A stretch of DNA of 44,332 bases from Chitinophagaceae bacterium (GCA_947446645.1 CANFHA010000027.1:1-44332); one strand, 5' to 3'; shown: positions 1 through 10,226, counted from the stretch's first letter. Notes: generated from the sequence alone by a model not told the origin. Numbers and translations are program-made.

Positions 1-116
1 CCTCCTTTCCCGGTTAGACTTTTGCCCGAACGAAACTGCTCAAGGGCTTGCTTTTTGATTGACTCATAATCAATCGGTTCCTGCTTTTTCATATCCTGTG
101 TTTTAAAGTTAATCAT
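1..116 (-). CDS. IS256-family transposase, N-terminal fragment cut by window edge
   Basis: The minus strand opens at 116 (a second in-frame ATG lies at 92) and runs off the left edge after about 39 codons. The visible peptide contains DYESIKKQALEQFRSGKSL, which I recognise from memory as the N-terminus of Bacteroidota IS256-type DDE transposases. These cut and paste the element during transposition. The catalytic core is outside the window, so intactness cannot be judged. The element sits only about 45 bases beyond the last gene of the defence-like operon, on the same strand, consistent with insertion at the end of an accessory island. A homology search of the extended sequence would settle the family. 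Confidence 0.65.
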   Translation of the reverse strand, partial: MINFKTQDMKKQEPIDYESIKKQALEQFRSGKSLTGKG

Positions 117-123
117 TTAACTT

Positions 124-148
124 CTGACACAGTTTATTTTACAGTCTC
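124..148. repeat. candidate terminal inverted repeat of the IS256-like element
   Basis: Read on the minus strand this stretch starts GAGACTGTAAAATAAACTGT and lies just outside the transposase start, where an IS256 end should be. The other end is outside the window, so the inverted match and the target duplication cannot be checked. A short hairpin (TCACG, TTT, CGTGA) at 150-162 lies between it and the neighbouring gene. Nothing else is evident between 117 and 192. Confidence 0.4.
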
Positions 149-192
149 ATCACGTTTCGTGACCGGGCATTTCTTGTGAACAGTATATACAA

Positions 193-2274
193 TTAAGCTT
201 CCTTGATCCAATTGCTTTTTTCACCAATGCCTGTAATGATCAACGTTTGAATTGCTCTGGAAAAAACTACATAGTATAAAGACCTTTCCTGTTGAATATA
301 TAACTTACGCTGACTATCGGAAAGGTTAACGTAATTGGTATGCCGATAAGGTATTGTATTAGTCGACATTCCCTTAACAAAAACGATCTTAAATTCATGC
401 CCTTTCATGTTGTGAAATGTTGAGACATTAATAGCATTCGTGTTTTGCTTATTGCTACTTAGATCTAAGTATTTAATATTTGCTTTGTTTAGCGATTTTT
501 TGATGTCATCTAATCCAATATTAGTACGTGCACTAATGCATATTTCATTCGGCTGTATTGATCCACTACTTAATAGTTGTTTTAGATGTGCTAAAATATA
601 ATTGTCCTCTTCCTCGGGATTTATGAAGGTGTTATAAGACGGTTGGTTACCATGCATTAATGACAAATAGCCTTTTAAGTTTTCTTGACTACCATCAAAG
701 TCATCAACTAATAATCCGGACACAACATTCATCGCTTGGAGCTTGATCTCTTCTGTAGTTCTATAATTAATTTTCAGTTTTCGACTTCTTCTTCCTTTTA
801 CAATAACTCCAGATTTAGCAAAATTCAGCGACCTCATATAAATATTCTGAAATGGATCTCCAACTAAAAACATATCATTCTCTTTTTCTTCAACTAGTGA
901 CCTTAATAAGCTTAACTCAGGGTTACTGAAATCCTGAATTTCATCACAGATAACAGCGAAATAAGGTTTTAACTTTTGTTTTCTGAAATATTGAGAGAGT
1001 AAATTGCATAATTCCAGTTTTGAATAATTTCCAGCTTTCTGTCTTTGAAACTCTTCAACTACATCCCAAATTTCTCTTTTGTCCTTTCTTCCGATTCGGG
1101 AATTTCTGCCAACTCTTGAAGCCGTATTGTATTCTTCCAAAGAAGTAATATTTTGTTGAAGTATTACTTCATTATATTCTGCGAAGAGAAATTCAACATC
1201 AAAATGTGAAGGTTGTTTCTCCAACCCCTTGTTCCATATTTCCTTTTCCTGATCTGCGGTAAAGTAACCTACTTTTGCGTTGAATATTTTGTAGTTTGGG
1301 TCATTGGCTAGGTCCAAAATAAGCTTATCAATGTTTGATATATGAATTTGACCATCCTCAATGCCAAATTCTTTTATAGTTTCTTCTAAATACTGAGCAA
1401 GACTTTTGGTATATGTCGTTAATAAAATTGGCCGATCAAATATGCCAGCTTTATCAACAAGATATTTTGCACGATGCAGAGCGCAAACAGTTTTCCCGGT
1501 TCCAGCTCCTCCTGTTACTTTTACCGGCCCATTATAGTTCCTATAAGCCAGACTACGCTGACTTGGGTGGAGAAATAATTTCCATTTCGCAAAACTTCCA
1601 TTTAGAACTTCCTCTAATTGAGCATCATCAGTAACAATGAAAGTATGTCTAAGGGCATTGTTACTTTGCATTGGGTTTTTATCCTCTTTGCCTGCCTCAA
1701 TATCTTGTAATATTTCTTCAAGAGGGATACCCTCAGCCAAATAGAACAAATATTCAAATACATCAAGCGGCAAGTTACTCTTAACGCTATTGAGTGTTTC
1801 AATTGAAGTAATGTTCCGTACCAAACCAATCATTTGCTCGGGTGTTCCGATAGAAATCAGATCAATATCTGCTAGACCACTAAATAGTGATTTTGCTTCG
1901 GCAGATTTAGTTGCTACGTGGGGAGATTCATCAGGTTGTTCAAAAAGTTGGAACCCTTGGATCTGTTGATTCCATTTGAAAATCTTATTTTTAGCCCAAT
2001 CCATTGCTTGGTCGTGATTATCTACCCACAAAAGGTGATAGCCATCTCCACTATCAGGTGCCTGAACAATTGCCCTGTATTTATCATCCACCCGAACTGT
2101 CCTTAAAGTTTGGTCTTTGAAGGTGCTTATTTTCTCATAGTTAATAGCTGAAGATGTGGGATTCTCCTTGAATTTTTTCAAAAATTCTCTAGTCTTTTTT
2201 TGAATTTGTCTAGGTAAAGACGAGAATGAATCAAAAAAAGAATCGTGTATAAATAGTTGAATATTGTGGGTCAT
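193..2274 (-). CDS. RelE/ParE-like domain fused to UvrD-type SF1 helicase
   Basis: This 693-residue protein is the last gene of the defence-like operon. Residues about 1-100 resemble RelE/ParE-fold toxins (a basic segment RTVRVDDKYRAIV and a compact alpha/beta pattern). The rest is a UvrD/Rep superfamily 1 helicase. Walker A GGAGTGKT is near residue 256, motif II CDEIQDF near 443, then VGDPFQNIY, INYRTTEE, STFHNMKGHEFKIVFVKG and a final YYVVFSRA motif near 670. Such proteins translocate on single-stranded DNA using ATP. Whether the N-terminal part is an active RNase, a DNA-binding module or a relic cannot be told from sequence. Its ATG overlaps the stop of the upstream helicase gene by 4 nt, so translation is probably coupled. 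The stop lies about 45 bp before the IS end, and I see no convincing terminator. Confidence 0.85.
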   Translation of the reverse strand: MTHNIQLFIHDSFFDSFSSLPRQIQKKTREFLKKFKENPTSSAINYEKISTFKDQTLRTVRVDDKYRAIVQAPDSGDGYHLLWVDNHDQAMDWAKNKIFKWNQQIQGFQLFEQPDESPHVATKSAEAKSLFSGLADIDLISIGTPEQMIGLVRNITSIETLNSVKSNLPLDVFEYLFYLAEGIPLEEILQDIEAGKEDKNPMQSNNALRHTFIVTDDAQLEEVLNGSFAKWKLFLHPSQRSLAYRNYNGPVKVTGGAGTGKTVCALHRAKYLVDKAGIFDRPILLTTYTKSLAQYLEETIKEFGIEDGQIHISNIDKLILDLANDPNYKIFNAKVGYFTADQEKEIWNKGLEKQPSHFDVEFLFAEYNEVILQQNITSLEEYNTASRVGRNSRIGRKDKREIWDVVEEFQRQKAGNYSKLELCNLLSQYFRKQKLKPYFAVICDEIQDFSNPELSLLRSLVEEKENDMFLVGDPFQNIYMRSLNFAKSGVIVKGRRSRKLKINYRTTEEIKLQAMNVVSGLLVDDFDGSQENLKGYLSLMHGNQPSYNTFINPEEEDNYILAHLKQLLSSGSIQPNEICISARTNIGLDDIKKSLNKANIKYLDLSSNKQNTNAINVSTFHNMKGHEFKIVFVKGMSTNTIPYRHTNYVNLSDSQRKLYIQQERSLYYVVFSRAIQTLIITGIGEKSNWIKEA

Positions 2275-5200
2275 GATTGAAGTTTATTAATATCAAAGTC
2301 ATCAATTGTATATTCATTATAGCCAAGAGCTAAAAAGCGATTTTTAGATTCTTCATCAAAAGCATACATAAAAAACTTAGGTTTATCTGAACCAAGTTCG
2401 GCTTGAGCAACAATAACATCGTCTTCAATAATGTCAAAATCATACGCTGTATTTATTGCAATTTTCTTTTCTAAAAGCATATTCACGATGCTATGTAGCT
2501 CTACTCTGAAGTTATCAAGAATGTCATTAATTGAACCCGGCAGAACATCAGATTTTATTTCCCTTTCAACTCCTTTACAACTGTGAAATTGAACCAAATT
2601 GTAAGTTTGCCAGAACAACTCCCAATTATCTTTATTGTAATCGGACTTTGGGAAATTATGGTATATACCAGATTTTATCTCAAGGTTAGTGGCCTGCCCT
2701 AGTGTGATGATCTTCAATTCATCTGCGAATTCGAGATTGTCGCTTAAAGCAAACTCTTTAGGTTTTGAACTTTCAAAAACAAAATCACGTTCAATACCGG
2801 ATTCTAAAAAGGCGTCTACCAAATCTGTTGCTAAACACTTGTTTAATAGCTTGGTCTGACAGGAAAACAGTTGAACAGCAGACCATAGTTTTGTATCTAA
2901 ATTTGAAATAGGGTGCTTCAGAAATGTAACAAATCTGGAATAGCTATCGAGCTTTTTTATTGATGTCAGATCCAATTGTTTTAACAACGGATGCCTTGGT
3001 GCTATACTCCCGATCTCAGTAAAATTGAGCTTTTTATAAAAGCTATCCTCTATTTTATTCAACGCACGATTAATAATATCATCCCATGAGAATATCCATA
3101 AATAATATTTTTCCGATGACTTAATAGCATCTCTGATTTTCAAATCACCCAAGACCCGCTGATTTTCTTGTGTAGCATGATATTGATATCCGTCTAAATA
3201 AACTACAATATCTTTAATTTCCTGAACCTCATCAAAGGACTTCGATATTCCTTTTAGAGACCATGATACACACTTAAAAACAAAATCAGGCCGGGAAGTG
3301 TATTTTACACCGGATAGAGGAAATCCTAAATTCTGTGGCCAAATTTCATAACAAACAACATTATCTTCATTCTTTAATGTCAGCCTATATTTTCTAAATG
3401 TATTTTCTGTAAGCTCCTCAAACTCCGATGTTGGTTTTGATTTATAATCCGAGCGAATAAGTTCAATAAATCTTTCTTCGAGTTCTGATTCCTCATTGTT
3501 GTTAATATGGGAAAGATGAGTAAGGCTATTAACCTCATTCCATTCACTAGCTTTATCTAAAATATCTTTAAAAAGTGTTTCGGCTTCTGCCCTGCTCAAT
3601 ATTTCTCTGTCATACTGATTTGCATATGTGTAAATACACTTATAACAACCATCCTTACCTTCATCTTTGCATAAACAATTTTTAATCTGATCGTATGCAA
3701 TATTCAAAAGTTTAGTGAATTCATCAGTGTTAAAAAGCCTTGATAAATACCCAGTTCCTCCCGGAATGCTCTCATACATTATGAGAAATCTTTCTTTTCT
3801 ACCCGATTCTGAATTAAACTCTTCGTATTCCCGGATATTAACATGATCAGGATGGCCTTTATAATAATTTTTGAGCCCTAACAATAACCCTGCTTTGAAA
3901 ATAGATACTTTTTCAGACGAACGAAAATCTTGAACAGGAAGCAGTATTTTCAGAGCCTCTGTTTGAAACTTCCGATAAATATACAGCTCGTTGAAAATGT
4001 CGTCACTATGACCTTCATATACTGCTGTTTTATTTTTGCAATATCCAAAATGATAAGATCGTATTCTCCTTTCAAGTTCGCGTTGCGTAAGAGGTCTTTC
4101 CGTTGCTTTACCACAAGATTTACATACAACAAAGCCAACTTCAGGATTTTCCTTGTCATTAATTACTAATTTTCTACTTCCCCAAAATCCTTCTTCCTTA
4201 ATGCCGGTATTCACTTCAAAGTAATCGGCAGACGTATAAAATTCGATACCAAAAGGTACACGCTTCAATACCTTGGCTCCTCGTGACGAATTGGGGTCTG
4301 TTCTCAGATGAACAGACTTGTTGTAAAATTTACGTTCCCTATCATCAGAACTATCATTAATCTTTGACGCTTCTCTATCGTTAACTGATAAAACTCCTGT
4401 TAATTTTACCAAAGTCTTCCTGTTTGCCAAACTACCCCAAGAATTATGTAGGCATTTTGGACATAAAATTTGTCCCTTGGGTACATTAACATCTAGTTCC
4501 AAGGCATCACAATTGCTGCAAAATCTCCAAACTTCATAATCTTCGTTGGAAAATATCTCAATACCCTGAGCTTCTAACTTATGACCTTGGCTATAAAATA
4601 TATTGCCTGGAGCTAGTTCGGTTATAGCACTTGATGCTGGACGTACAATTTCACCAAAGTCCTCGATTCTATACTTTGTTCCACTCTGATCTTCAACTTT
4701 GGAAATAATCTGGGCATTAATGTGAACCCCGGTCTCAGGAAAAGCATAGTTAGGTAAAATTCCTAGGTTAGTGAGATATTCGATAGTATTTCTGTTGTTG
4801 ATGTTATGTATAGCACCTGATATTGCTCGCTTCTCTGCTTTTAGGGCCTCTGTCTCTGGACCTGTGGTAGGTAATTGTTTAAGCTGCTCTTCAATGTCTT
4901 TCCTTTTCTTATTATAATAGTCGAGTTCATTCAATAATTTCGTCTGAATTGATTTTAAATGTTCAGATGGCTGATCCGCATTTAGATCCATTTCAATTTG
5001 TTGGATAGCTTCCAATGCTTCATAATTATTATACTTGTTTTTAAACGCAGCAAAGAGTTTTGTTTTATTTGTAGATATATAAGCTGCTGTTTGGTTAAAG
5101 ACAAACCGAGAATCACCTATAGGCAGGCTCTTGAGCTTCAGTAATCTAACAATAAAGGGAATGTTGTTTGTAGAAGGAGCTGCCGAAGCCCACATGTCAA

Positions 5201-8200
5201 AGCAATATGCCATAAAATGTCTTCTTAAAATATCCCGAGCGCCTAAATAACAGGAAGGGGTTCTGATATCACCTTGCATCATAGACATTGTATCTTCAAA
5301 GAAATATTGGTCATGTTCGTCTCGTCCTGCCAGATTAACAATAAGGGATGTCCCAGATGCACGACCTGCACGACCTACTCTTTGTAAGTAATTGGATGTC
5401 TCCGGTGGAATTGATGCATTGAAGGCAATATTTAGATCTCCAATATCAATACCCATTTCAAGAGTTGATGTTGCTACTAAGACATTTGTACTCTGATATG
5501 AAGGTCTTAATTTGAAGTCCCTTTCAAGCTTTTCTCTTTTATTTCTGTCAATTAAGCCGGTATGGTCTTTTGCAAATATTCTTAACGCCCGGCCTCGATT
5601 ATACACCATACGGTAATAATCAAAAACATTGTCCTTGTGGGCATAAAAGCCAGTACATCTGTATTGCAAACAAGGCATACCTTCTACCCATGTACTATTA
5701 CTATTGCCGACATTCAAATTATTACCGCATACAGTACATTCAAATGAACTTACTGAAGTTGTAAGGTATATCTGATCAGGATTTAACCCGACATTATTAA
5801 CACCTGCTGCGACTTTTTTATCAAGCAATTTGTTTGCTTCTAAATACTCGAATAGTTTGAGATAGAATTCATTAATGAGCGTAGATTCGGCAGAATTTAC
5901 AAGAGGGAAGCACTTTAAGAACCAGGAACTATACCAATTGTGCTTGCCTCCCTGAGTTTGTATTATTTCAAAAGCCGCAGTATTGGGACCGGGTGATAAC
6001 GTAGCGAACTTGGGCAAACGTGAATTTTTACCGAAGTTTTTAATTAGAAAGTGCTTTTTATTGGTATTCTGAGTTATTAACCAATAGTTGGTTCTCTCTG
6101 ATCTGTACTTTTTCAAATAAACATGATCAACACCTCCTTTAAAACGGAGCCTATGTAAAAAACCAAGAAGAAACTTACAAAATGTCTCCCTGCTAATACG
6201 GTTGCCTAAACTCTCTTTGTCAAGCCATATCTTAAATTGGCTATAAACGTCCTCAAATTGCTCAGTGTCGAATTCCACAGCAGATGCGCCTGCTTTTTCC
6301 AAGGTCCGACCAATACCAGCACTGAATGAAAACTCAGACCAAATCTCCCAACTTATTCTATTGCTAAATTCCTGAAAGAATTGCCGTGTGAATGTCTTAT
6401 CCTTATCTCTGTAGTCCTCGATATTTATCCTGCTATCGCAGTCTGGGGGAAGGTATTTGAAAATATATGCATCTTCGGGTCTTTCTTCATTAATCAGTTT
6501 CTTCCGCCACAACAGCTCAAATGCCTTATAAAGATCTGGTAATGTTATCCTCTCTTTATTTGCTTTTAATACACTTTGAATAGCGTGCCGCATACCAAAT
6601 CGATAGTTCCTATTCTCTATAAATCCAGCCTGGTGAGCAGCATCCTGCACACCATTGGTAAATGCAAGCAATTTTCGGTCGTGATCTAATGCCGGATCAG
6701 TAGCAGTTGCCATTAGCTGGGCTGCAACTATTGATTCCAGTGTTGGCAAGCCGGTGCCTATCAGTGCAAGTGTATTCCGGGAATTGCAATGGGGGCATAT
6801 TTTCTCAATACTGTGATCAACTTGCCTTCTCACTCCAAAAATTCTAAAGAGATTTTCGGCGTCTTTTTTGTCGCTTATTTCTAATGTTTCAGGATTTACA
6901 TAACCGTCAATTGGATCGCCGGTATAGACGTAATCATCGGCTAGTACATCTGTGATTGCTTTTTCTTCAATGCAGGAAACAAAGTAAATATTCTTATTCT
7001 GGCTATCTGCCATGAACATCTGCCGTGTTTTAGACATGTCATTTTCTAAGTGATCATTATGTTCTTTTTTAATGCCAATCCAGCCAGAGCCGCCACAGTC
7101 GCGACAATAATACGGGGGTAATGATTTTATCTTCTCATTCGGATTCAAATCACTCTCCCATGCGAACAATGGATATGGTTGCATTTTTTTAAGAATGCGA
7201 TGCAGACTTCGTATCCAGTAGCTTGTTTGAAAATGTACAAACGGGAAATACTTTGTGCCCGACAGCTCTTTAGCGTAGGATAATATTCCGGTTAAAGATT
7301 GTACAATCATAAATCCCTGCCGGTACAAAACACCTGTATCTGGGAGGCACCTGTTTATCCAAAGGTTTACCGTTTCTTCTAACTCAACAACACCTTTACC
7401 AGAAAGTACTACTAATTCATATAGCCATCGGTTTTTTTTGAGTTGCTCTAAAAGTTGTTCCTGAGAATTTGAATACCCCCAAAGGTCTAATTGCCTGTTT
7501 ATATAAGAATCATACTCGTCTTTCTCATAAAAGTTGCACTCTTCTGTTCGCGTAAGATCAAATTTTGGAACTTCAATTGATTCATCAAAAAAGAATTCAG
7601 GGTCTACTCGCTTTTCTTCAATGACTGCACCTCTATCCACCTCAGTACCAAAAATTAATGAGAAAAACTTAATCAACTCTTCCTTTCCTTCATCACCACC
7701 AGCCATAGTTGCAGAGGTGCCGATGGGTATAAGCTGACCATCAGTAATAGCCAGTTTAAGTTTCAACCTTCTTATAAGGTTGGCTACATCTGAACCCTTC
7801 GCACCGTCATAAGTATGTAACTCGTCAAGTGCTATAAACTTCAATAGTGAATTGTCTGCAAGATTATATTGCCAGAGTGGGTGGAACCGTGCCTGCATCA
7901 AGGCGAAATCCAGCATTTTAAAATTGGTAAGAATAATATCGGGTGGGGATTGTATGAGTGTGTCCCGATCTTCTATTATTCTTTGTTCCTCCATACGGGT
8001 AGGCCGATTCTTACCCTTCTGTCTTCCTTCGCCGATAAAAAGACCAGCCCTTATTTTGTCACGTAAAACAAAATTCCCATTCTCATCTTTGTAATTGTAT
8101 ATAGTATCTGCTAAACGCCTTGCCTGGTCTGTGGCAAGGGCGTTCATGGGATATAATATGATAGCCTTAATGCCCGGCCTGCCGATGTTTTTATAACAGT

Positions 8201-8555
8201 AGTCCAGTAGCGGATATAAAAAACTCTCAGTCTTACCTGAGCCTGTTCCTGTAGTAAGTATTAAGGGTTTAGGCTCGTTATTTTGAGTGCCTAATCTTTT
8301 GAATGCCTCGTATTGATGCAGGTACGGAGGGAAATTTGGGTGTATCGTTAAGACATCGCTCAGATTTACATCTTTTTCAATTCGCTCGAAAGGAAGCCTT
8401 ATTTGAATATAAGGCCCTTTAAACATTCCATGACGTTTATTATACAGGAAGTCCTCAAAGGCTTGCTCAACTTTTTTATCATCAAAGTTGTAAGTAGCCT
8501 TCAAATATTCAACAACCGCATTTTTTATTTCTTCCGCTTGTATTAATGATAACAT
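2271..8555 (-). CDS. giant DEAH-type SF2 helicase with DUF1998 and nuclease-like tail
   Basis: This 2,094-residue helicase resembles DruE (Druantia) and a fusion of DISARM DrmA/DrmB. Motif I TTGTGSGKTES is near residue 100, motif II DELHTYDG near 245, then IGTSATMAGG. Motifs V and VI (STLEMGIDIGD, YLQRVGRAGR) lie near 1030-1065, after a long insertion carrying zinc-type pairs (CRDCGG, CPHC). More CxxC pairs follow. The DUF1998/MZB cysteine cluster CLCKDEGKDGCYKC lies near 1630. Residues about 1755-1825 (RPDFVF, VVYLDGYQYH, then WIFSWDD) look like the Vsr/DUF559-type PD-(D/E)XK tail seen on related helicases, so the protein may both translocate and cut DNA. It starts 39 nt after the AAA+ gene and overlaps the RelE-UvrD gene by ATGA. 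Family membership is firm; nuclease activity is inferred. Confidence 0.9.
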   Translation of the reverse strand: MLSLIQAEEIKNAVVEYLKATYNFDDKKVEQAFEDFLYNKRHGMFKGPYIQIRLPFERIEKDVNLSDVLTIHPNFPPYLHQYEAFKRLGTQNNEPKPLILTTGTGSGKTESFLYPLLDYCYKNIGRPGIKAIILYPMNALATDQARRLADTIYNYKDENGNFVLRDKIRAGLFIGEGRQKGKNRPTRMEEQRIIEDRDTLIQSPPDIILTNFKMLDFALMQARFHPLWQYNLADNSLLKFIALDELHTYDGAKGSDVANLIRRLKLKLAITDGQLIPIGTSATMAGGDEGKEELIKFFSLIFGTEVDRGAVIEEKRVDPEFFFDESIEVPKFDLTRTEECNFYEKDEYDSYINRQLDLWGYSNSQEQLLEQLKKNRWLYELVVLSGKGVVELEETVNLWINRCLPDTGVLYRQGFMIVQSLTGILSYAKELSGTKYFPFVHFQTSYWIRSLHRILKKMQPYPLFAWESDLNPNEKIKSLPPYYCRDCGGSGWIGIKKEHNDHLENDMSKTRQMFMADSQNKNIYFVSCIEEKAITDVLADDYVYTGDPIDGYVNPETLEISDKKDAENLFRIFGVRRQVDHSIEKICPHCNSRNTLALIGTGLPTLESIVAAQLMATATDPALDHDRKLLAFTNGVQDAAHQAGFIENRNYRFGMRHAIQSVLKANKERITLPDLYKAFELLWRKKLINEERPEDAYIFKYLPPDCDSRINIEDYRDKDKTFTRQFFQEFSNRISWEIWSEFSFSAGIGRTLEKAGASAVEFDTEQFEDVYSQFKIWLDKESLGNRISRETFCKFLLGFLHRLRFKGGVDHVYLKKYRSERTNYWLITQNTNKKHFLIKNFGKNSRLPKFATLSPGPNTAAFEIIQTQGGKHNWYSSWFLKCFPLVNSAESTLINEFYLKLFEYLEANKLLDKKVAAGVNNVGLNPDQIYLTTSVSSFECTVCGNNLNVGNSNSTWVEGMPCLQYRCTGFYAHKDNVFDYYRMVYNRGRALRIFAKDHTGLIDRNKREKLERDFKLRPSYQSTNVLVATSTLEMGIDIGDLNIAFNASIPPETSNYLQRVGRAGRASGTSLIVNLAGRDEHDQYFFEDTMSMMQGDIRTPSCYLGARDILRRHFMAYCFDMWASAAPSTNNIPFIVRLLKLKSLPIGDSRFVFNQTAAYISTNKTKLFAAFKNKYNNYEALEAIQQIEMDLNADQPSEHLKSIQTKLLNELDYYNKKRKDIEEQLKQLPTTGPETEALKAEKRAISGAIHNINNRNTIEYLTNLGILPNYAFPETGVHINAQIISKVEDQSGTKYRIEDFGEIVRPASSAITELAPGNIFYSQGHKLEAQGIEIFSNEDYEVWRFCSNCDALELDVNVPKGQILCPKCLHNSWGSLANRKTLVKLTGVLSVNDREASKINDSSDDRERKFYNKSVHLRTDPNSSRGAKVLKRVPFGIEFYTSADYFEVNTGIKEEGFWGSRKLVINDKENPEVGFVVCKSCGKATERPLTQRELERRIRSYHFGYCKNKTAVYEGHSDDIFNELYIYRKFQTEALKILLPVQDFRSSEKVSIFKAGLLLGLKNYYKGHPDHVNIREYEEFNSESGRKERFLIMYESIPGGTGYLSRLFNTDEFTKLLNIAYDQIKNCLCKDEGKDGCYKCIYTYANQYDREILSRAEAETLFKDILDKASEWNEVNSLTHLSHINNNEESELEERFIELIRSDYKSKPTSEFEELTENTFRKYRLTLKNEDNVVCYEIWPQNLGFPLSGVKYTSRPDFVFKCVSWSLKGISKSFDEVQEIKDIVVYLDGYQYHATQENQRVLGDLKIRDAIKSSEKYYLWIFSWDDIINRALNKIEDSFYKKLNFTEIGSIAPRHPLLKQLDLTSIKKLDSYSRFVTFLKHPISNLDTKLWSAVQLFSCQTKLLNKCLATDLVDAFLESGIERDFVFESSKPKEFALSDNLEFADELKIITLGQATNLEIKSGIYHNFPKSDYNKDNWELFWQTYNLVQFHSCKGVEREIKSDVLPGSINDILDNFRVELHSIVNMLLEKKIAINTAYDFDIIEDDVIVAQAELGSDKPKFFMYAFDEESKNRFLALGYNEYTIDDFDINKLQS

Positions 8556-8594
8556 GTCCTGTAATTGTTTCCTTCTTGTGATTGAGCTTACAAA

Positions 8595-10214
8595 CTAACC
8601 TTCATCGTATATGTCGAAATCCCTCTCAGACTTTGTTCTGATCAATTTTTCATTTCTGGATTCACCTTCAACGATTAATGATTCACTGTTTAACTCTTTG
8701 CTAGCTGGTCGTGCGCGTTTCGATTTCCCAAATTCCCTTAAGAAGTTAATTTGAGTCGGCATCGTTAGTGCTAATGGCACTATGGGTTCAATTGCTTTAA
8801 ACAAGTGCTCCACAGTGATTTGAGTAACATTAGGGTTTTCATTGTAGGCAATAAACATAGCCTCCTTCACACATTCTTCTATTTCTGCACCGCTAAAGTA
8901 TTTGGCTTTTTCGGCAACCAAATCAATATTCGTAATTGAATGCTGTTGATACTTTGCCAAGTGAATACTAAATATGTTTTTGCGCTCCTCTTTTGTGGGG
9001 AGATCAACAAAGAAGATATCATCAAATCGGCCCTTTCTTAATAACTCAGGGGGCAATGCCTGTATGTTGTTAGCGGTAGCAACTACAAATACGGGTTTAG
9101 TTTTTTCCTGCATCCACGTTAGTATAGTTGAGAACACTCTTGAATTTGTCCCACCATCCTTTTCGCCACCCCCAACGTTCAACCCCTTTTCAATCTCATC
9201 TATCCATAGAACACATGGTGCGACAGCTTCAGCAGTTGCAATTGCTTGACGAATATTATTTTCACTGGAGCCAACCTCTGCCTGAAAAACCTTACCAATG
9301 TCGAGCTTTAGCAATGGTTGCCTCCATTCAGCAGCAACACATTTTGCTGTTAAACTTTTACCACAACCCGGCACTCCAACGAGCAAAATACCTTTAGGTT
9401 CTTGAAGGCCAAATTCCTTTGCTTTTCGTTCGAATGCTTTATTTCTTTGAGTGAGCCAGAATTTTAGATTTTCTAATCCACCTAAGCTTTTTTGCAAATC
9501 GTCATTTACCTGATAATAATCAAGGATTCCGCTTTTCTTTATTATCTGCTCTTTTTCCCTTGCAATAATTTGTGCAGCGTCCTTTGAATTAAAACCAACT
9601 CTTACTTTTGCTAACCGAAATGCAAGATCGGCTTCCATATCAGTCATTCCTAGCGCAGAATCAATGAAGTTTTTTTCAAGGTCTTCATTGATGGTAATTT
9701 TATCAGCAACATTATTAAGTATTTTTTTTAGATCACTTCTATCAGGTAATGGGATATTTACAACCGTTACATATTTCTCAAGCTCATCAGGTATTTTTAC
9801 GAATGGCCCGGTTAAAACTATATGCCTCTTTAATCCTTTCAACTTTGCCGCAAGTTTTCTTAAATGCGTGAACACTTCGGGATTATCGAAATTCCGATGC
9901 ATATCTTCTATTAGGATAATTGATTTTTCGGAAGTTTCACCGACTTCGATTGAGGTATCTGAAATATAGTTTAGCAGGCCGATATAATCGTCACAACTCG
10001 GAATAGCTGTAAAGTCATAGCGGCCACTTTCATTCTTTTTATGTTCCTTGAGACCATCCACGCAATCCCAAGAAAAGAATTGATACCCTAGTTTGTTGCC
10101 TATATTCCGAACATATTGCATAGTCCGGTTATACTCGGTTGTAATGGCATATATCAAAGGGTAATCAGCCTTGATCAACTCCCTGATACTTTCAAATGTC
10201 TCTTTACTGTTCAT
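8595..10214 (-). CDS. Ycf46-like AAA+ ATPase
   Basis: This 539-residue protein has the two-part layout of Ycf46-type AAA+ proteins. The N-terminal half (about 1-220) looks like a degenerate AAA domain. It opens with LIKADYPLIYAITTE, as Ycf46 proteins do, and keeps a Walker-B-like ILIEDMH near residue 103 but has no P-loop. The C-terminal half is complete: Walker A GVPGCGKS near 280, Walker B VLWIDEIEKG near 340, sensor 1 in VVATANN, and an arginine-finger segment LLRKGRFDDIFF near 395, followed by an alpha-helical lid. The usual length is about 490-540 residues. It probably forms a ring that remodels a partner. The gene immediately upstream, 12 nt away, is a DUF1257-DUF2997 protein, the usual genomic partner of such ATPases in cyanobacteria and plastids (from memory). 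Its role inside a DNA-helicase/methylase operon is unknown. Confidence 0.85.
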   Translation of the reverse strand: MNSKETFESIRELIKADYPLIYAITTEYNRTMQYVRNIGNKLGYQFFSWDCVDGLKEHKKNESGRYDFTAIPSCDDYIGLLNYISDTSIEVGETSEKSIILIEDMHRNFDNPEVFTHLRKLAAKLKGLKRHIVLTGPFVKIPDELEKYVTVVNIPLPDRSDLKKILNNVADKITINEDLEKNFIDSALGMTDMEADLAFRLAKVRVGFNSKDAAQIIAREKEQIIKKSGILDYYQVNDDLQKSLGGLENLKFWLTQRNKAFERKAKEFGLQEPKGILLVGVPGCGKSLTAKCVAAEWRQPLLKLDIGKVFQAEVGSSENNIRQAIATAEAVAPCVLWIDEIEKGLNVGGGEKDGGTNSRVFSTILTWMQEKTKPVFVVATANNIQALPPELLRKGRFDDIFFVDLPTKEERKNIFSIHLAKYQQHSITNIDLVAEKAKYFSGAEIEECVKEAMFIAYNENPNVTQITVEHLFKAIEPIVPLALTMPTQINFLREFGKSKRARPASKELNSESLIVEGESRNEKLIRTKSERDFDIYDEG

Positions 10215-10226
10215 AAGACTGGTGTT

